Shown here piece after piece: positions 6,469 through 12,930 of a DNA stretch of 13,382 nucleotides. Origin of the DNA: Streptomyces albus subsp. albus (lineage in GTDB: Bacteria; Actinomycetota; Actinomycetes; Streptomycetales; Streptomycetaceae); assembly GCF_000725885.1 (NCBI RefSeq), contig NZ_JODR01000053.1, forward strand, positions 1 through 13,382, read 5' to 3'. The stretch's first letter is position 1. Every line of letters starts with the position of its first letter. Under the pieces are notes generated by a model. That model was not told the origin of the DNA, searched no databases, and worked only from the letters and a program-made list of their open reading frames with translations. The translations under genes and the position numbers were made by a program.

Positions 6469-7245
6469 ATGTCCGAGCACCGCACCACCAGCCGTTTCGC
6501 CGTCGTCACCGGCGGCAGCGAGGGCCTCGGCCTGGCCATCGCCGGTGCCCTCGCCCATGACGGAGCGGACCTGGTTCTTGTCGGCCGCAACCGCGACAAG
6601 CTCGCGACCGCGGCCAAGGAACTCGGCCGGCACGGCACCACCGTGCACACAGTGCCCGCGGACCTCTCCGCGCCCGATGCCCCCGCCCGGATCGCCGCGC
6701 ACGTGGGAAACCTGACAGACCGGGTCGACACCCTCGTCAACAACGTCGGCACCGCACACTTCGCTTCTCTTGCCGACACGACCGTCGACGCGATGAACAC
6801 CATGTGGCACCTCAACGTCCAGGTGCCGCTGCTGCTGAGCCGGCAACTCCTGCCCGCCCTGGTGAACGCCCGGGGAAGCATCATCAACATCAGCAGCTAC
6901 TGGGCCCGCAAAATGGTCGCCGGCCGTCCTTCGGCCGCCTACTCCGCCACCCGTGGAGCGCTCAACTCCATGACGCGGGCGCTGGCCAGTGAACTCGGTC
7001 CCGAAGGGGTCCGGGTCAACGCCATCGCTCCCGGCGCCGTCCGCACTCCCAAGTACGAACGCTCCTACATCGGCCCCATGACCGCGGAGGAGCGCGCCGC
7101 ACACGACGAACAGATCGAGCGCTCCTACCCCCTGGGGCGCCTGGGCACTGCCGATGACGTCGCCGCCGCGGCTGCCTATCTGGCCTCGGCCCGGTGGACC
7201 ACCGGCACCGTCCTCGCCGTGGACGGCGGCCTCACCGTCCGCTGA
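6469..7245 (+). CDS. SDR-family protein with Arg replacing the catalytic Lys, 258 aa (SDR-2)
   Basis: This has a complete SDR fold: TGGSEGLG (14-21), VGRNRDK after the second strand suggesting NADP binding, D65, NNVG (91-94), N116, ISS (141-143), Y158, PGAV (188-191) and the C-terminal VDGG (251-254) common in FabG-like members. The active-site motif reads YSATR instead of YxxxK, so position 162 is Arg (codon CGT at 6952-6954), and NNAG is NNVG. The spacing from S143 to Y158 is two residues longer than the usual 13. It may have altered or weakened catalysis, or be a partner subunit for SDR-1. One base separates it from SDR-1, and AAAGGTGA provides the ribosome binding site, so the two are cotranscribed and probably coupled. 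Confidence 0.92.
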   Translation: MSEHRTTSRFAVVTGGSEGLGLAIAGALAHDGADLVLVGRNRDKLATAAKELGRHGTTVHTVPADLSAPDAPARIAAHVGNLTDRVDTLVNNVGTAHFASLADTTVDAMNTMWHLNVQVPLLLSRQLLPALVNARGSIINISSYWARKMVAGRPSAAYSATRGALNSMTRALASELGPEGVRVNAIAPGAVRTPKYERSYIGPMTAEERAAHDEQIERSYPLGRLGTADDVAAAAAYLASARWTTGTVLAVDGGLTVR

Positions 7246-7303
7246 CTCGCGCGGGTTTCCGAGGCTGTGCCGATCTCTCAGCCGAGCTTGCTCCTCGAAC
7301 GGT

Positions 7304-7349
7304 CAGTCGCCTCCCGGGGGGCAGGTGACCCCTGGGAGGAGGCGACCTG
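7304..7349. terminator. Strong hairpin between convergent genes (bidirectional terminator)
   Basis: The left arm CAGTCGCCTCCC and the right-side GGGAGG...GGCGACCTG can pair over most of this stretch. One core is CCTCCCGGGG with CCCC-T-GGGAGG around a 9-base loop; GTCGCCTCC with GGAGGCGAC is the alternative outer register. It lies about 60 bases after the SDR-2 stop and about 130 from the convergent TetR-2 stop, as expected for a shared terminator. Confidence 0.55.
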
Positions 7350-7481
7350 CACCGCGTTCAGTGGGGCCCTCCGGCGCATGGCGCACCACTTGAGACTCTC
7401 GCCACCTGCTCAAGGCCGCTGCGATCGACAGCGCCCGGTGACGTCGGGTCCCGCCCGGACGTGTGCCGGGGACATGCGGCC

Positions 7482-8069
7482 TCAGCCGTGGTCCCGCACC
7501 GCCGCGAGGCACTGCTCGTAGAGGTCTGCCAGGTCGGTCCGTCCCTCATGCTCGGCCCAGAGTTCGGTGGCCGTGTCGATGCAGGCGAAGACCGTCGCGA
7601 CGATCGCCCTGGCCTGCGTGTCGGAAGCCGGGCGGCCGGGGCCGTCGCCCAGCCGCGCCCGGACGACGGGGACGAGTTCGGCCTGCCAGCGCAGTCGCTT
7701 CTCGATGTAGCGGGCGTGCAGCGAGGGCGTGTCGAAGATGAGCCGGGACAGCTCCAGTGCGCGCTCACGGGAGTGGTTGGCGGTCAGAATGACCTCGAAT
7801 CCGGCGCGCAGGGCATCCCAGGCGGATATCTCGGCCGGCTGCTGCTCGACGGTCCGTTTCAGCAGCGCGCCCAGCGCCTCCTGGTCGCCGCAGACCAGGT
7901 CCTCCTTGGTTCCGAAGTAGCGGAAGAGGGAGCGCTGCGAGATCCCCGCCTCCCGCGCGATCTGCGCGATCGTCGTCTGCTCGTAGCCCTGCTCGGCGAA
8001 CAGACGTACCGCCGTGTCCAGGATCGCCTGGACGGCGACCTGCCGCGAACGCTCCCACAAGGTCGTCAT
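7482..8069 (-). CDS. TetR/AcrR-family repressor, 195 aa (TetR-2)
   Basis: This is a second TetR-type repressor, distinct in sequence from TetR-1. The N-terminal AILDTAVRLFAEQGYEQTT leads into the helix-turn-helix at about residues 33-52 (IAQIAREAGISQRSLFRYFG), then TKEDLV. The ligand-binding part (about 65-195) is helical and unrecognised. The ATG at 8069 has no clear ribosome binding site, and a TATCCT box ends 7 bases upstream, which suggests a leaderless message. It diverges from SDR-3 with 81 bases between the start codons; a palindrome and a pair of direct repeats lie there. It most likely represses SDR-3 and itself. The inducer is unknown. Confidence 0.93.
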   Translation of the reverse strand: MTTLWERSRQVAVQAILDTAVRLFAEQGYEQTTIAQIAREAGISQRSLFRYFGTKEDLVCGDQEALGALLKRTVEQQPAEISAWDALRAGFEVILTANHSRERALELSRLIFDTPSLHARYIEKRLRWQAELVPVVRARLGDGPGRPASDTQARAIVATVFACIDTATELWAEHEGRTDLADLYEQCLAAVRDHG

Positions 8070-8076
8070 GGACGTC

Positions 8077-8082
8077 AGGATA
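8077..8082 (-). promoter_or_regulatory. Candidate -10 box of tetR-2 (leaderless transcript)
   Basis: On the minus strand TATCCT stands 7 bases before the ATG, so transcription would start at the initiation codon. This matches the absence of a ribosome binding site. No clear -35 box is visible. Confidence 0.4.
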
Positions 8083-8088
8083 CGCCAC

Positions 8089-8118
8089 TGGACAGCGACC
8101 GCCTACTTGGCATTAACT
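8089..8118 (+). promoter_or_regulatory. Candidate promoter of SDR-3
   Basis: TGGACA at 8089-8094 could be the -35 box, with TTAACT at 8113-8118 (18-base spacing) as a poor -10 box. The octamer TGGACAGC here is identical to the one at the -35 box of the SDR-1 operon. The palindrome at 8108-8122 would cover the -10 box. Confidence 0.35.
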
Positions 8119-8135
8119 GCCAGGAAGACAGCGAC
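8091..8135 (+). repeat. Direct repeat GACAGCGAC flanking a palindrome
   Basis: The nine bases GACAGCGAC occur at 8091-8099 and again at 8127-8135, 36 bases apart, on either side of the TGGCA-N5-TGCCA palindrome. They may be additional regulator sites; this is inference from position. Confidence 0.5.
8108..8122. promoter_or_regulatory. Putative TetR-2 operator
   Basis: TGGCA-TTAAC-TGCCA is a perfect 5+5 palindrome of 15 bases in the divergent interval between tetR-2 and SDR-3. Its layout (5-base arms, 5-base spacer) equals that of the TetR-1 sites but the arms differ, consistent with a different repressor. Confidence 0.55.
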
Positions 8136-8150
8136 TGAAAGAGGATGCCC

Positions 8151-8954
8151 ATGCCAGCCGTCGACTACCAGGGCCAGACCACCCTCATCACCGGGGCCAG
8201 CGCGGGCCTCGGCGCCGAGTTCGCCCGCCAGCTCGCCGCCCGCGGCTCCGACCTGGTGCTGGTCGCCCGCCGCCGGGAACGCCTGGAGAAGCTGGCCACC
8301 GAACTGCGCGAACAGCACCGGATCCAGGCGCACGTGGTGGAGATGGACCTGGCCACCGACCACCCCGGGCAGGCACTGGCCGAGCAGGTGGACCAGCTCG
8401 GCCTGCACGTCACAAGCCTGGTCAACAACGCCGGGTTCGCCACCTTCGGCCCTTTCCACCAGGCCGACCCGGACCGGCTGCACCGGGAGATCGCGGTCGA
8501 TGTGACCGCGGTCGCCGACATCAGCCGGGCCTTCATCGGCCAACTGCGTACCGCCGGCCGCGGGGTACTGGTCAACGTGGCGAGCATGGCCGCCTACCAG
8601 CCCAACCCGCGCATGGCGCTCTACGGGGCGACCAAGGCGTTCGTGCTCAGCCTCACCGAGGCCCTGTGGGAGGAGTCACGCGGCACCGGTCTGCGCGTGC
8701 TGGCCCTGTCCCCCGGCGCGACCCGGACCGAGTTCTTCGACGTCGTGGGCACCCCACAGGCCGCCGGAGGCACCAAGCTCGCCTCGCCCGTCGACGTCGT
8801 CCGCACCGCGCTGGCCACCCTGGACCGCAGGAACCCCCCGCCCAGCGTCATCGCAGGCCGCATGAACCGGGTGATGGCCTTCCTCGCCCGACGCCTGGCC
8901 ACCCGGCGCCAGGTCATCCGCGCCATCGGCCGGCTCACCGCCCAGGAGGCATGA
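8151..8954 (+). CDS. Short-chain dehydrogenase/reductase, 267 aa (SDR-3)
   Basis: This is a classical SDR of the DltE/YdfG-like type, an NAD(P)-dependent oxidoreductase of unknown substrate. Motifs are TGASAGLG (14-21), VARRRERL after the second strand (NADP preference), D66, NNAG (92-95), S145, Y158 and K162 (YGATK), and SPGATRT (187-193). The tetrad Asn is Asp117 (IAVDVTAV), a small departure. The C-terminal 40 residues are basic and could form a substrate-covering or membrane-touching tail (RMNRVMAFLARRLATRRQVI). The ATG at 8151 is chosen because GAGG at 8141-8144 is 6 bases upstream; the in-frame ATG at 8145 would touch that site. It stands alone, divergent from TetR-2, and is probably its main target. 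Confidence 0.93.
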   Translation: MPAVDYQGQTTLITGASAGLGAEFARQLAARGSDLVLVARRRERLEKLATELREQHRIQAHVVEMDLATDHPGQALAEQVDQLGLHVTSLVNNAGFATFGPFHQADPDRLHREIAVDVTAVADISRAFIGQLRTAGRGVLVNVASMAAYQPNPRMALYGATKAFVLSLTEALWEESRGTGLRVLALSPGATRTEFFDVVGTPQAAGGTKLASPVDVVRTALATLDRRNPPPSVIAGRMNRVMAFLARRLATRRQVIRAIGRLTAQEA

Positions 8955-9370
8955 CGACGGGCGGAAAGCGGGCGGAAAGACCGTGGTGACCCCGCACTCA
9001 TGCTGATCACGTCCGTCTCGCGAAGTTCCTGACGGGTGTGGGCGGCTCGGCCCCGAGGGACGTCGGCGCCGAGAGCCGGTACGGATGCGGGCGGCCGGAT
9101 TGTATGAGCAGGAGGCCGAGCCGTCGGAGGCCGCACGGCTGCCGCGGATGGGCGTGGGGTCGGCCGGCGGTGGCGCCGGTCGGGGCGGAACGGTGGTCGT
9201 GAGAAACGGACTTCCGCGGCCCGAGTGGGTCCCGTCGCCGGCCGTCTCCGCGCCGTCCGGAGAAGCCAGCCGGGTACCTCGGCAAGGGCCCGGCCGCCCA
9301 CGCCGGGGTGGCGGAACAGGCATGGACCGCGGCGAGCACGTCTCCCACACCATGCCTGAGCTGACCGCCC
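8955..9370. other. Interval of 416 bases without a recognisable gene
   Basis: It lies between the convergent ends of SDR-3 and the AraC-type regulator gene. Open frames on both strands have atypical composition and no family signature. One perfect 6-bp inverted repeat (AGCCGT/ACGGCT, 9119-9140, 10-base loop) is the only structure that stands out and may contribute to termination. Confidence 0.5.
9119..9140. terminator. Weak candidate terminator hairpin
   Basis: AGCCGT at 9119-9124 pairs with ACGGCT at 9135-9140 across a 10-base loop, between two convergent genes. The stem is short, the distance from either gene end is large (165 and 231 bases), and there is no T-tract. Confidence 0.25.
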
Positions 9371-10192
9371 TCACCCGGCGGCCACCGTCGCACGCCACGC
9401 ACCCGGGCGCATGCCCGTCGCCTTCAGGAAGAACACCGAGAAGTTGGACGCGTCGGGGAAGCCGAGCGCGTTGGCGCAGGCGGCTGCGGTGAGGCGGTCG
9501 TGTGCCAGGAGCCGCTTGGCTTCCAGGACGATCCGATCGACGATGTACGCCTTCGCGCTGCGGCCGGTGACCTGCTGCACCGCTCTTGTGAGGGTGCGGG
9601 GCGCGTATCCCAGCGTCCGGGCGTAGTAGCCGACGTCGTGATGTTCCCGGAAGTGCGCGTCGACGCTGGACCGGAACAGCCGGAACACGGGATTGACCGA
9701 CCGCGCTTCGGCATGGGGCGGCCGTAGCCGGGCGATGAGCGCGGAGAGCAGGATCTCGGGCAGCTCCGCCGGGACATCCCCGGGCGGGGCGGATGCTTCG
9801 AGGAGGAGATGGTCGCGCGCGGCGTCGACGAACGGCCGGTCCGCGTCGGGAATGCGCCAGTGCGCGACCAGGTCCGGGGACGCGACGAGCTCCCGGGTGG
9901 CGTGGGTGACCGGCGCGGTCGGCACGAACAGCACGAGGTGCCCGGCCACACCGGCGATGTCGTCCCACCGGTGCACGGCCCCAGGAGCGACCCACACCGC
10001 GGACCGCTCCTGGAGCGGGTGCCGGAGGAAGTCCACCGTGACGGCTCCGTGCCCGGCATCGACGAGGGCGAGGACGTGGAAGTCGGCACGCTGTGTCCCG
10101 CCGTCGTTCAGCTCGCGGAGGCGGTCGAACGTCATGGTCTCGACAGTGGCGGCACGGCGCCCGACGGGCTGGTAGGTCATCTGTCGGATCAC
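9371..10192 (-). CDS. AraC-family transcriptional regulator, about 273 aa
   Basis: This is a DNA-binding regulator with an N-terminal cupin-like sensing domain (about residues 15-95, including AVWVAPGAVHRWDD) and a C-terminal AraC double helix-turn-helix (about 187-268). In the latter, VGYYARTLGYAPRTLTRAVQ forms the first HTH and AAACANALGFPDASNFSVFF followed by KATGMRPGAWR the second and the closing signature. The start is uncertain. GTG at 10192 has AGG five bases upstream; ATG at 10216 (8 residues longer) and ATG at 10180 (4 shorter) are also in frame. It is divergent from an alpha/beta hydrolase gene with about 120 bases between them, and likely activates it in response to a small molecule. 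The substrate is not identifiable. Confidence 0.9.
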   Translation of the reverse strand: MIRQMTYQPVGRRAATVETMTFDRLRELNDGGTQRADFHVLALVDAGHGAVTVDFLRHPLQERSAVWVAPGAVHRWDDIAGVAGHLVLFVPTAPVTHATRELVASPDLVAHWRIPDADRPFVDAARDHLLLEASAPPGDVPAELPEILLSALIARLRPPHAEARSVNPVFRLFRSSVDAHFREHHDVGYYARTLGYAPRTLTRAVQQVTGRSAKAYIVDRIVLEAKRLLAHDRLTAAACANALGFPDASNFSVFFLKATGMRPGAWRATVAAG

Positions 10193-10228
10193 GGTCACCT
10201 GTCCAGTTTTCACCATCAGGCGACCAGT

Positions 10229-10248
10229 CGTGCCGATGCCCCGGCACG
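10229..10248. promoter_or_regulatory. Inverted repeat between the AraC-type and hydrolase genes
   Basis: CGTGCC (10229-10234) and GGCACG (10243-10248) form a perfect 6-bp inverted repeat with 8 bases between, in the middle of the divergent interval. It may be an operator. AraC proteins more often bind direct repeats, so this is uncertain. A TACGGT box (10259-10264) downstream could be the hydrolase -10. Confidence 0.35.
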
Positions 10249-10311
10249 GCGGAACAGCTACGGTGGACACACAGGACAACCGCCTCAGAACCCTTGGCCG
10301 GGAGAGTCACG

Positions 10312-11088
10312 ATGAACACGACGCAACAACCGCCACTGCCCGCTTACGACCACCGGCGGGGGACCGGACCGACCCTGGTGTTCCTGCACTACTGGGGCGG
10401 CTCCGCCCGCACCTGGGACCTCGTCGTCGACCGCCTCGCGGGACGCGACATGCTCACTGCCGACTTCCGCGGGTGGGGCCGCTCGAACAACCTGGCCGGC
10501 CCCTGCACCCTCCGACAACTCGCAAACGACACACTCGCCGTGATCGCCGACGCGGGCGTCACCGACTACGTCCTCGTCGGACACTCCATGGGCGGCAAGG
10601 TCGCACAGCTCGTAGCGGCGACCCGGCCCGCCGGACTCCGTGGAATCATCCTCGTCGGCCCCGCTCCGGCGAAGCCGGCCGCACAGATCACTCCCGAGTA
10701 CCGGGAGGGCCTTTCCCACGCCTACGACTCCGACGAGTCCGTCGCCGCCGCACGGGATCACATCCTCACCGCGACCGAGCTGCCCGAATCGGTCAAGTCA
10801 CAGATCGCGACCGACTCGCGGGCCGGCTCCGACGCCGCCCGCACCGAGTGGCCGCTGCGCGGCATCGCGGAGGACATCCGCGAGCACACCCGCATGATCG
10901 GCGTCCCCGCCCTCGTCGTCGCCGGGGAGAACGACCGTGTCGAACCCGTCGACGTGCTCGTCAACAACCTGGTGCCCTACCTCTCCGGAGCCGACTTCAC
11001 GGTGATTCCGAAAACTGGTCACCTGATCCCACTGGAAGCTCCGGCCGAACTCGTCGACGCGATCACGGCCTTCGTACCGGCAGTCTGA
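10312..11088 (+). CDS. Alpha/beta hydrolase, 258 aa
   Basis: This is a cytoplasmic alpha/beta-fold hydrolase of the non-haem peroxidase/esterase-like group. It shows LVFLHYWGGS (22-31, oxyanion region), the nucleophile elbow GHSMGG with Ser92, Asp208 in AGENDRV and His237 in KTGHLIPLE, a full catalytic triad. WGRSNN and the cap segment (about 120-190) are as in ester- or C-C-bond-cleaving members. A Trp at 28 (HYWGG instead of the usual HGxGG) next to the oxyanion hole is somewhat unusual. There is no signal peptide. The ATG at 10312 follows GGGAG by 7 bases; a longer frame upstream would run through the intergenic region. It is probably controlled by the divergent AraC-type regulator. The reaction could be ester hydrolysis or perhydrolysis and cannot be decided here. 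Confidence 0.92.
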   Translation: MNTTQQPPLPAYDHRRGTGPTLVFLHYWGGSARTWDLVVDRLAGRDMLTADFRGWGRSNNLAGPCTLRQLANDTLAVIADAGVTDYVLVGHSMGGKVAQLVAATRPAGLRGIILVGPAPAKPAAQITPEYREGLSHAYDSDESVAAARDHILTATELPESVKSQIATDSRAGSDAARTEWPLRGIAEDIREHTRMIGVPALVVAGENDRVEPVDVLVNNLVPYLSGADFTVIPKTGHLIPLEAPAELVDAITAFVPAV

Positions 11089-11158
11089 CCGTCTGCCCGG
11101 CTTGAACCTCGACTTCGTCCGCCGCCACCACCACCCGCGGCACTCTCCGCCGCATGAC

Positions 11159-11190
11159 AGCGCGGGACCGAGTCCCGGCCCTTCCGCGCT
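11159..11190. terminator. Candidate terminator after the hydrolase gene
   Basis: The arms AGCGCGG (11159-11165) and CCGCGCT (11184-11190) are perfect complements. Inside them GGGAC (11164-11168) and GTCCC (11172-11176) can form a smaller hairpin instead. It begins 70 bases after the hydrolase stop. A second imperfect stem (CCGG-G-CCG with CGGCCGG) follows at 11205-11227. Confidence 0.45.
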
Positions 11191-11292
11191 GATACGCACT
11201 CCGCCGGGCCGGCTTGCTGCGGCCGGGGTGACAAGTCGCCCTCACAGCCCCGCCATGCCGAGACGATGCACACCACTCACGGGGGAGATCCC

Positions 11293-11467
11293 GTGCCGCC
11301 GTCATGGCTGGCTGAGAATGTCGGGCCGCAACCCGAACCGCTGAGCCCGGACCGCCCACCGCTGGGACGCACACATCGCCACCCATGAGGACACGCCGAT
11401 CTGGGGGCCTCTCGCTTCCGGGTGGACGACGACTTGTGCAGCCGTGCCACCACCGTGCACCGCCTGA
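11293..11467 (+). pseudogene. Small frameshifted gene remnant of a Streptomyces-type hypothetical protein
   Basis: A GTG at 11293 sits behind a good CGGGGGAG site and opens a frame reading PPSWLAENVGPQPEPLS. That frame then loses sense and stops at 11388. From 11348 the frame shifted by one base continues as RTAHRWDAHIATHEDTPIW, then GPLASGW and CAAVPPP, ending at a TGA at 11465. Removing one C from the CCC at 11346-11348 would join both parts into a protein of 57 residues. The words WLAEN-GP, RWDAH-ATHEDTP and W-x-VP resemble, from memory, short uncharacterised streptomycete proteins of about 70-90 residues in which a fuller W...GRTVP...EW tail follows. The remnant is therefore shifted and probably shortened. 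It could also be a sequencing error in a live gene. Confidence 0.45.
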
Positions 11468-11568
11468 CTGCGGTCGCATCCCGGGAACTTCGCCCCCCGC
11501 AGGGAGGCGGCGTCACGGCCTGGGCCCATATGCTGACAGCGACCAGCTGCGCAGAGAGGGGCAAGGCC

Positions 11569-12831
11569 GTGTCCGACGAAGGTACCCCCGACCCCTACGC
11601 CGAGCCGCTGGTGTTCGGTCAACGGATGCAGATTCTCCGCGAGCGCCGCGGTATGACCCGCACCGTGCTCGCCGGGCTTCTCGGCATGTCGCCCAGCTGG
11701 GTCAAGCAGATTGAGAGCGGAAGGCTCCGGACTCCGAAACTGCCCATGATCCTGCGCATCGCCGAGGTGCTTCGCGTGCGGTCCCTGTCGGACCTGACGG
11801 GCGACCAGAGCATGGCAGCAGCGGACGTGACCCTGTTCACCGGCCCGGGGCACCCGCGGTTGCCGGCGGTTGCTGCTGCGGTGAACGCGTACCCGGTCGG
11901 CTACCGTGACCGGGAGGCCCCACCGCGCGAGCACGTGGCCGCCCGGTTGGCGCGGGCCTGGGCCGCCCGGCATCAGGCGCGGAACCACCGTGAGGTGCTG
12001 GGCCAACTGCTGCCGGGTCTGATCCAGGACGCGCAGCTGTCGGTCCGGCAGGCGGAGTCCGCTGCCGACCGGCGCGCAGCACAGGCCGTCCTGTCCGAGG
12101 TGTACTCGCTGACCCAGTTCTTCGTCGCCTACCAGCCCGCCGCCTCACTTCTGTGGCGGATTGCCGAGCGGAGCATGGTCGCCGCCCAGGAGTCCGAAGA
12201 CGCGCACGCGATCGGCGTCGCCGCCTGGCTCGCGGCCCAGGCCCACCGCGACTCGGGACCTGCCCACTTCGATGCGGCGGACGACGTGACCATGGCGACA
12301 CTGGAATACCTCGCCCCGCGCCTGCAGGACGCCACCGACGACGTACTGGCCATCGTGGGTGCTTTGGAGTTCGAAGCCGGGTACACGGCGGCACGCCGGG
12401 GAGACGCGGGGTCCGCATGGGGCTGGTGGGACAAAGCGCGGGCGAAGGCAAGGCGACTGCCTGCGGACTACTACCACCCGGTGACCTCCTTCTCGCAGGC
12501 CATCATGGGCGCGCACGCAGTCACGGTGGCCGTGGAGCTGCATGCGGGCGGGGAAAGCGTGCGACAGGCCGCGGCGGCGGATGCGACGGCCATTCCCTCC
12601 CGGCCTCGGCGGTCCCGGCACCGTATCGAGGAGGCTCGCGGCTACCAGCTGGACGGGCAACCGGAAGCGGCGCTGGCCACTCTGGACAAGGCGTTCGAGG
12701 CCGCGCCCGAAACGATCCGCTACAACGGCTACGCCCGCCGGATCGTCCTGGAGGAGACCGAGGCGAAGAGCCCGGAGCGACGGCGTCGCGCCTCCGAACT
12801 CGCCGTGAAGATCGGCTTGCTGGCTGCCTGA
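11569..12831 (+). CDS. XRE-type helix-turn-helix regulator with long helical C-terminal region, 420 aa
   Basis: The N-terminal Cro/C1-type helix-turn-helix spans about residues 16-75 (FGQRMQILRERRGMTRTVLA, then MSPSWVKQIESGRLRTP and ILRIAEVLRV). A linker with TLFTGPGHPRLPAV follows, then about 290 mostly helical residues (about 130-420) with repeated Ala-rich helix pairs such as AAWLAAQAHRDSG, GYTAARRGDAGSAWGWWDKA and GYQLDGQPEAALATLDKAF. These look like TPR repeats and suggest a peptide- or protein-sensing domain. The GTG at 11569 is preferred because AGAGGGG lies about 8 bases upstream and the HTH begins soon after; earlier in-frame ATGs at 11422 and 11530 add unrelated sequence. It is followed by a perfect hairpin and small genes on the same strand, which may be its targets. 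The signal it senses is unknown. Confidence 0.9.
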   Translation: MSDEGTPDPYAEPLVFGQRMQILRERRGMTRTVLAGLLGMSPSWVKQIESGRLRTPKLPMILRIAEVLRVRSLSDLTGDQSMAAADVTLFTGPGHPRLPAVAAAVNAYPVGYRDREAPPREHVAARLARAWAARHQARNHREVLGQLLPGLIQDAQLSVRQAESAADRRAAQAVLSEVYSLTQFFVAYQPAASLLWRIAERSMVAAQESEDAHAIGVAAWLAAQAHRDSGPAHFDAADDVTMATLEYLAPRLQDATDDVLAIVGALEFEAGYTAARRGDAGSAWGWWDKARAKARRLPADYYHPVTSFSQAIMGAHAVTVAVELHAGGESVRQAAAADATAIPSRPRRSRHRIEEARGYQLDGQPEAALATLDKAFEAAPETIRYNGYARRIVLEETEAKSPERRRRASELAVKIGLLAA

Positions 12832-12843
12832 CATCACCCGTGC

Positions 12844-12870
12844 AGAGGGGGCACATTCTGTGCCCCCTCT
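12844..12870 (+). terminator. Perfect 12-bp hairpin after the XRE regulator gene
   Basis: AGAGGGGGCACA (12844-12855) and TGTGCCCCCTCT (12859-12870) are exact complements around the loop TTC, beginning 12 bases after the stop codon. It is the most stable-looking stem in the window and very likely terminates or attenuates transcription. The pentamer CGTGC occurs directly on both sides. Confidence 0.75.
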
Positions 12871-12930
12871 CGTGCGCCACGGCTCCTACGGTCAGTGACT
12901 GCCTGATCACTTACGCCACGAGGGGTCGTC

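Larger units (their letters stand above)
11089..11568. other. Long leader or intergenic region before the XRE regulator
   Basis: Of these 480 bases the first 200 hold only hairpins. The stretch 11293-11467 carries traces of a small frameshifted gene, described separately. The last 100 bases contain the ribosome binding site of the regulator and no convincing promoter. Confidence 0.5.

Noticed and set aside
8145..8150. SDR-3 starting at the ATG at 8145
   Set aside because: It directly abuts the GAGG site, leaving no spacer, while the ATG at 8151 has the normal distance.
9007..9402. A possible minus-strand gene in the SDR-3/AraC gap
   Set aside because: It overlaps the AraC coding end, lacks a ribosome binding site and has an irregular composition rich in Arg and Pro.
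11422..11568. A longer N-terminus of the XRE regulator from ATG 11422 or 11530
   Set aside because: Neither ATG has a ribosome binding site, the extra residues are outside the HTH fold, and the GTG at 11569 has a good site. The first part also overlaps the remnant gene.
12844..12870. The perfect palindrome as a mobile-element end or attachment site
   Set aside because: No transposase or integrase gene, no target duplication of typical length and no second copy of the arms are seen; the location right after a stop codon fits a terminator.
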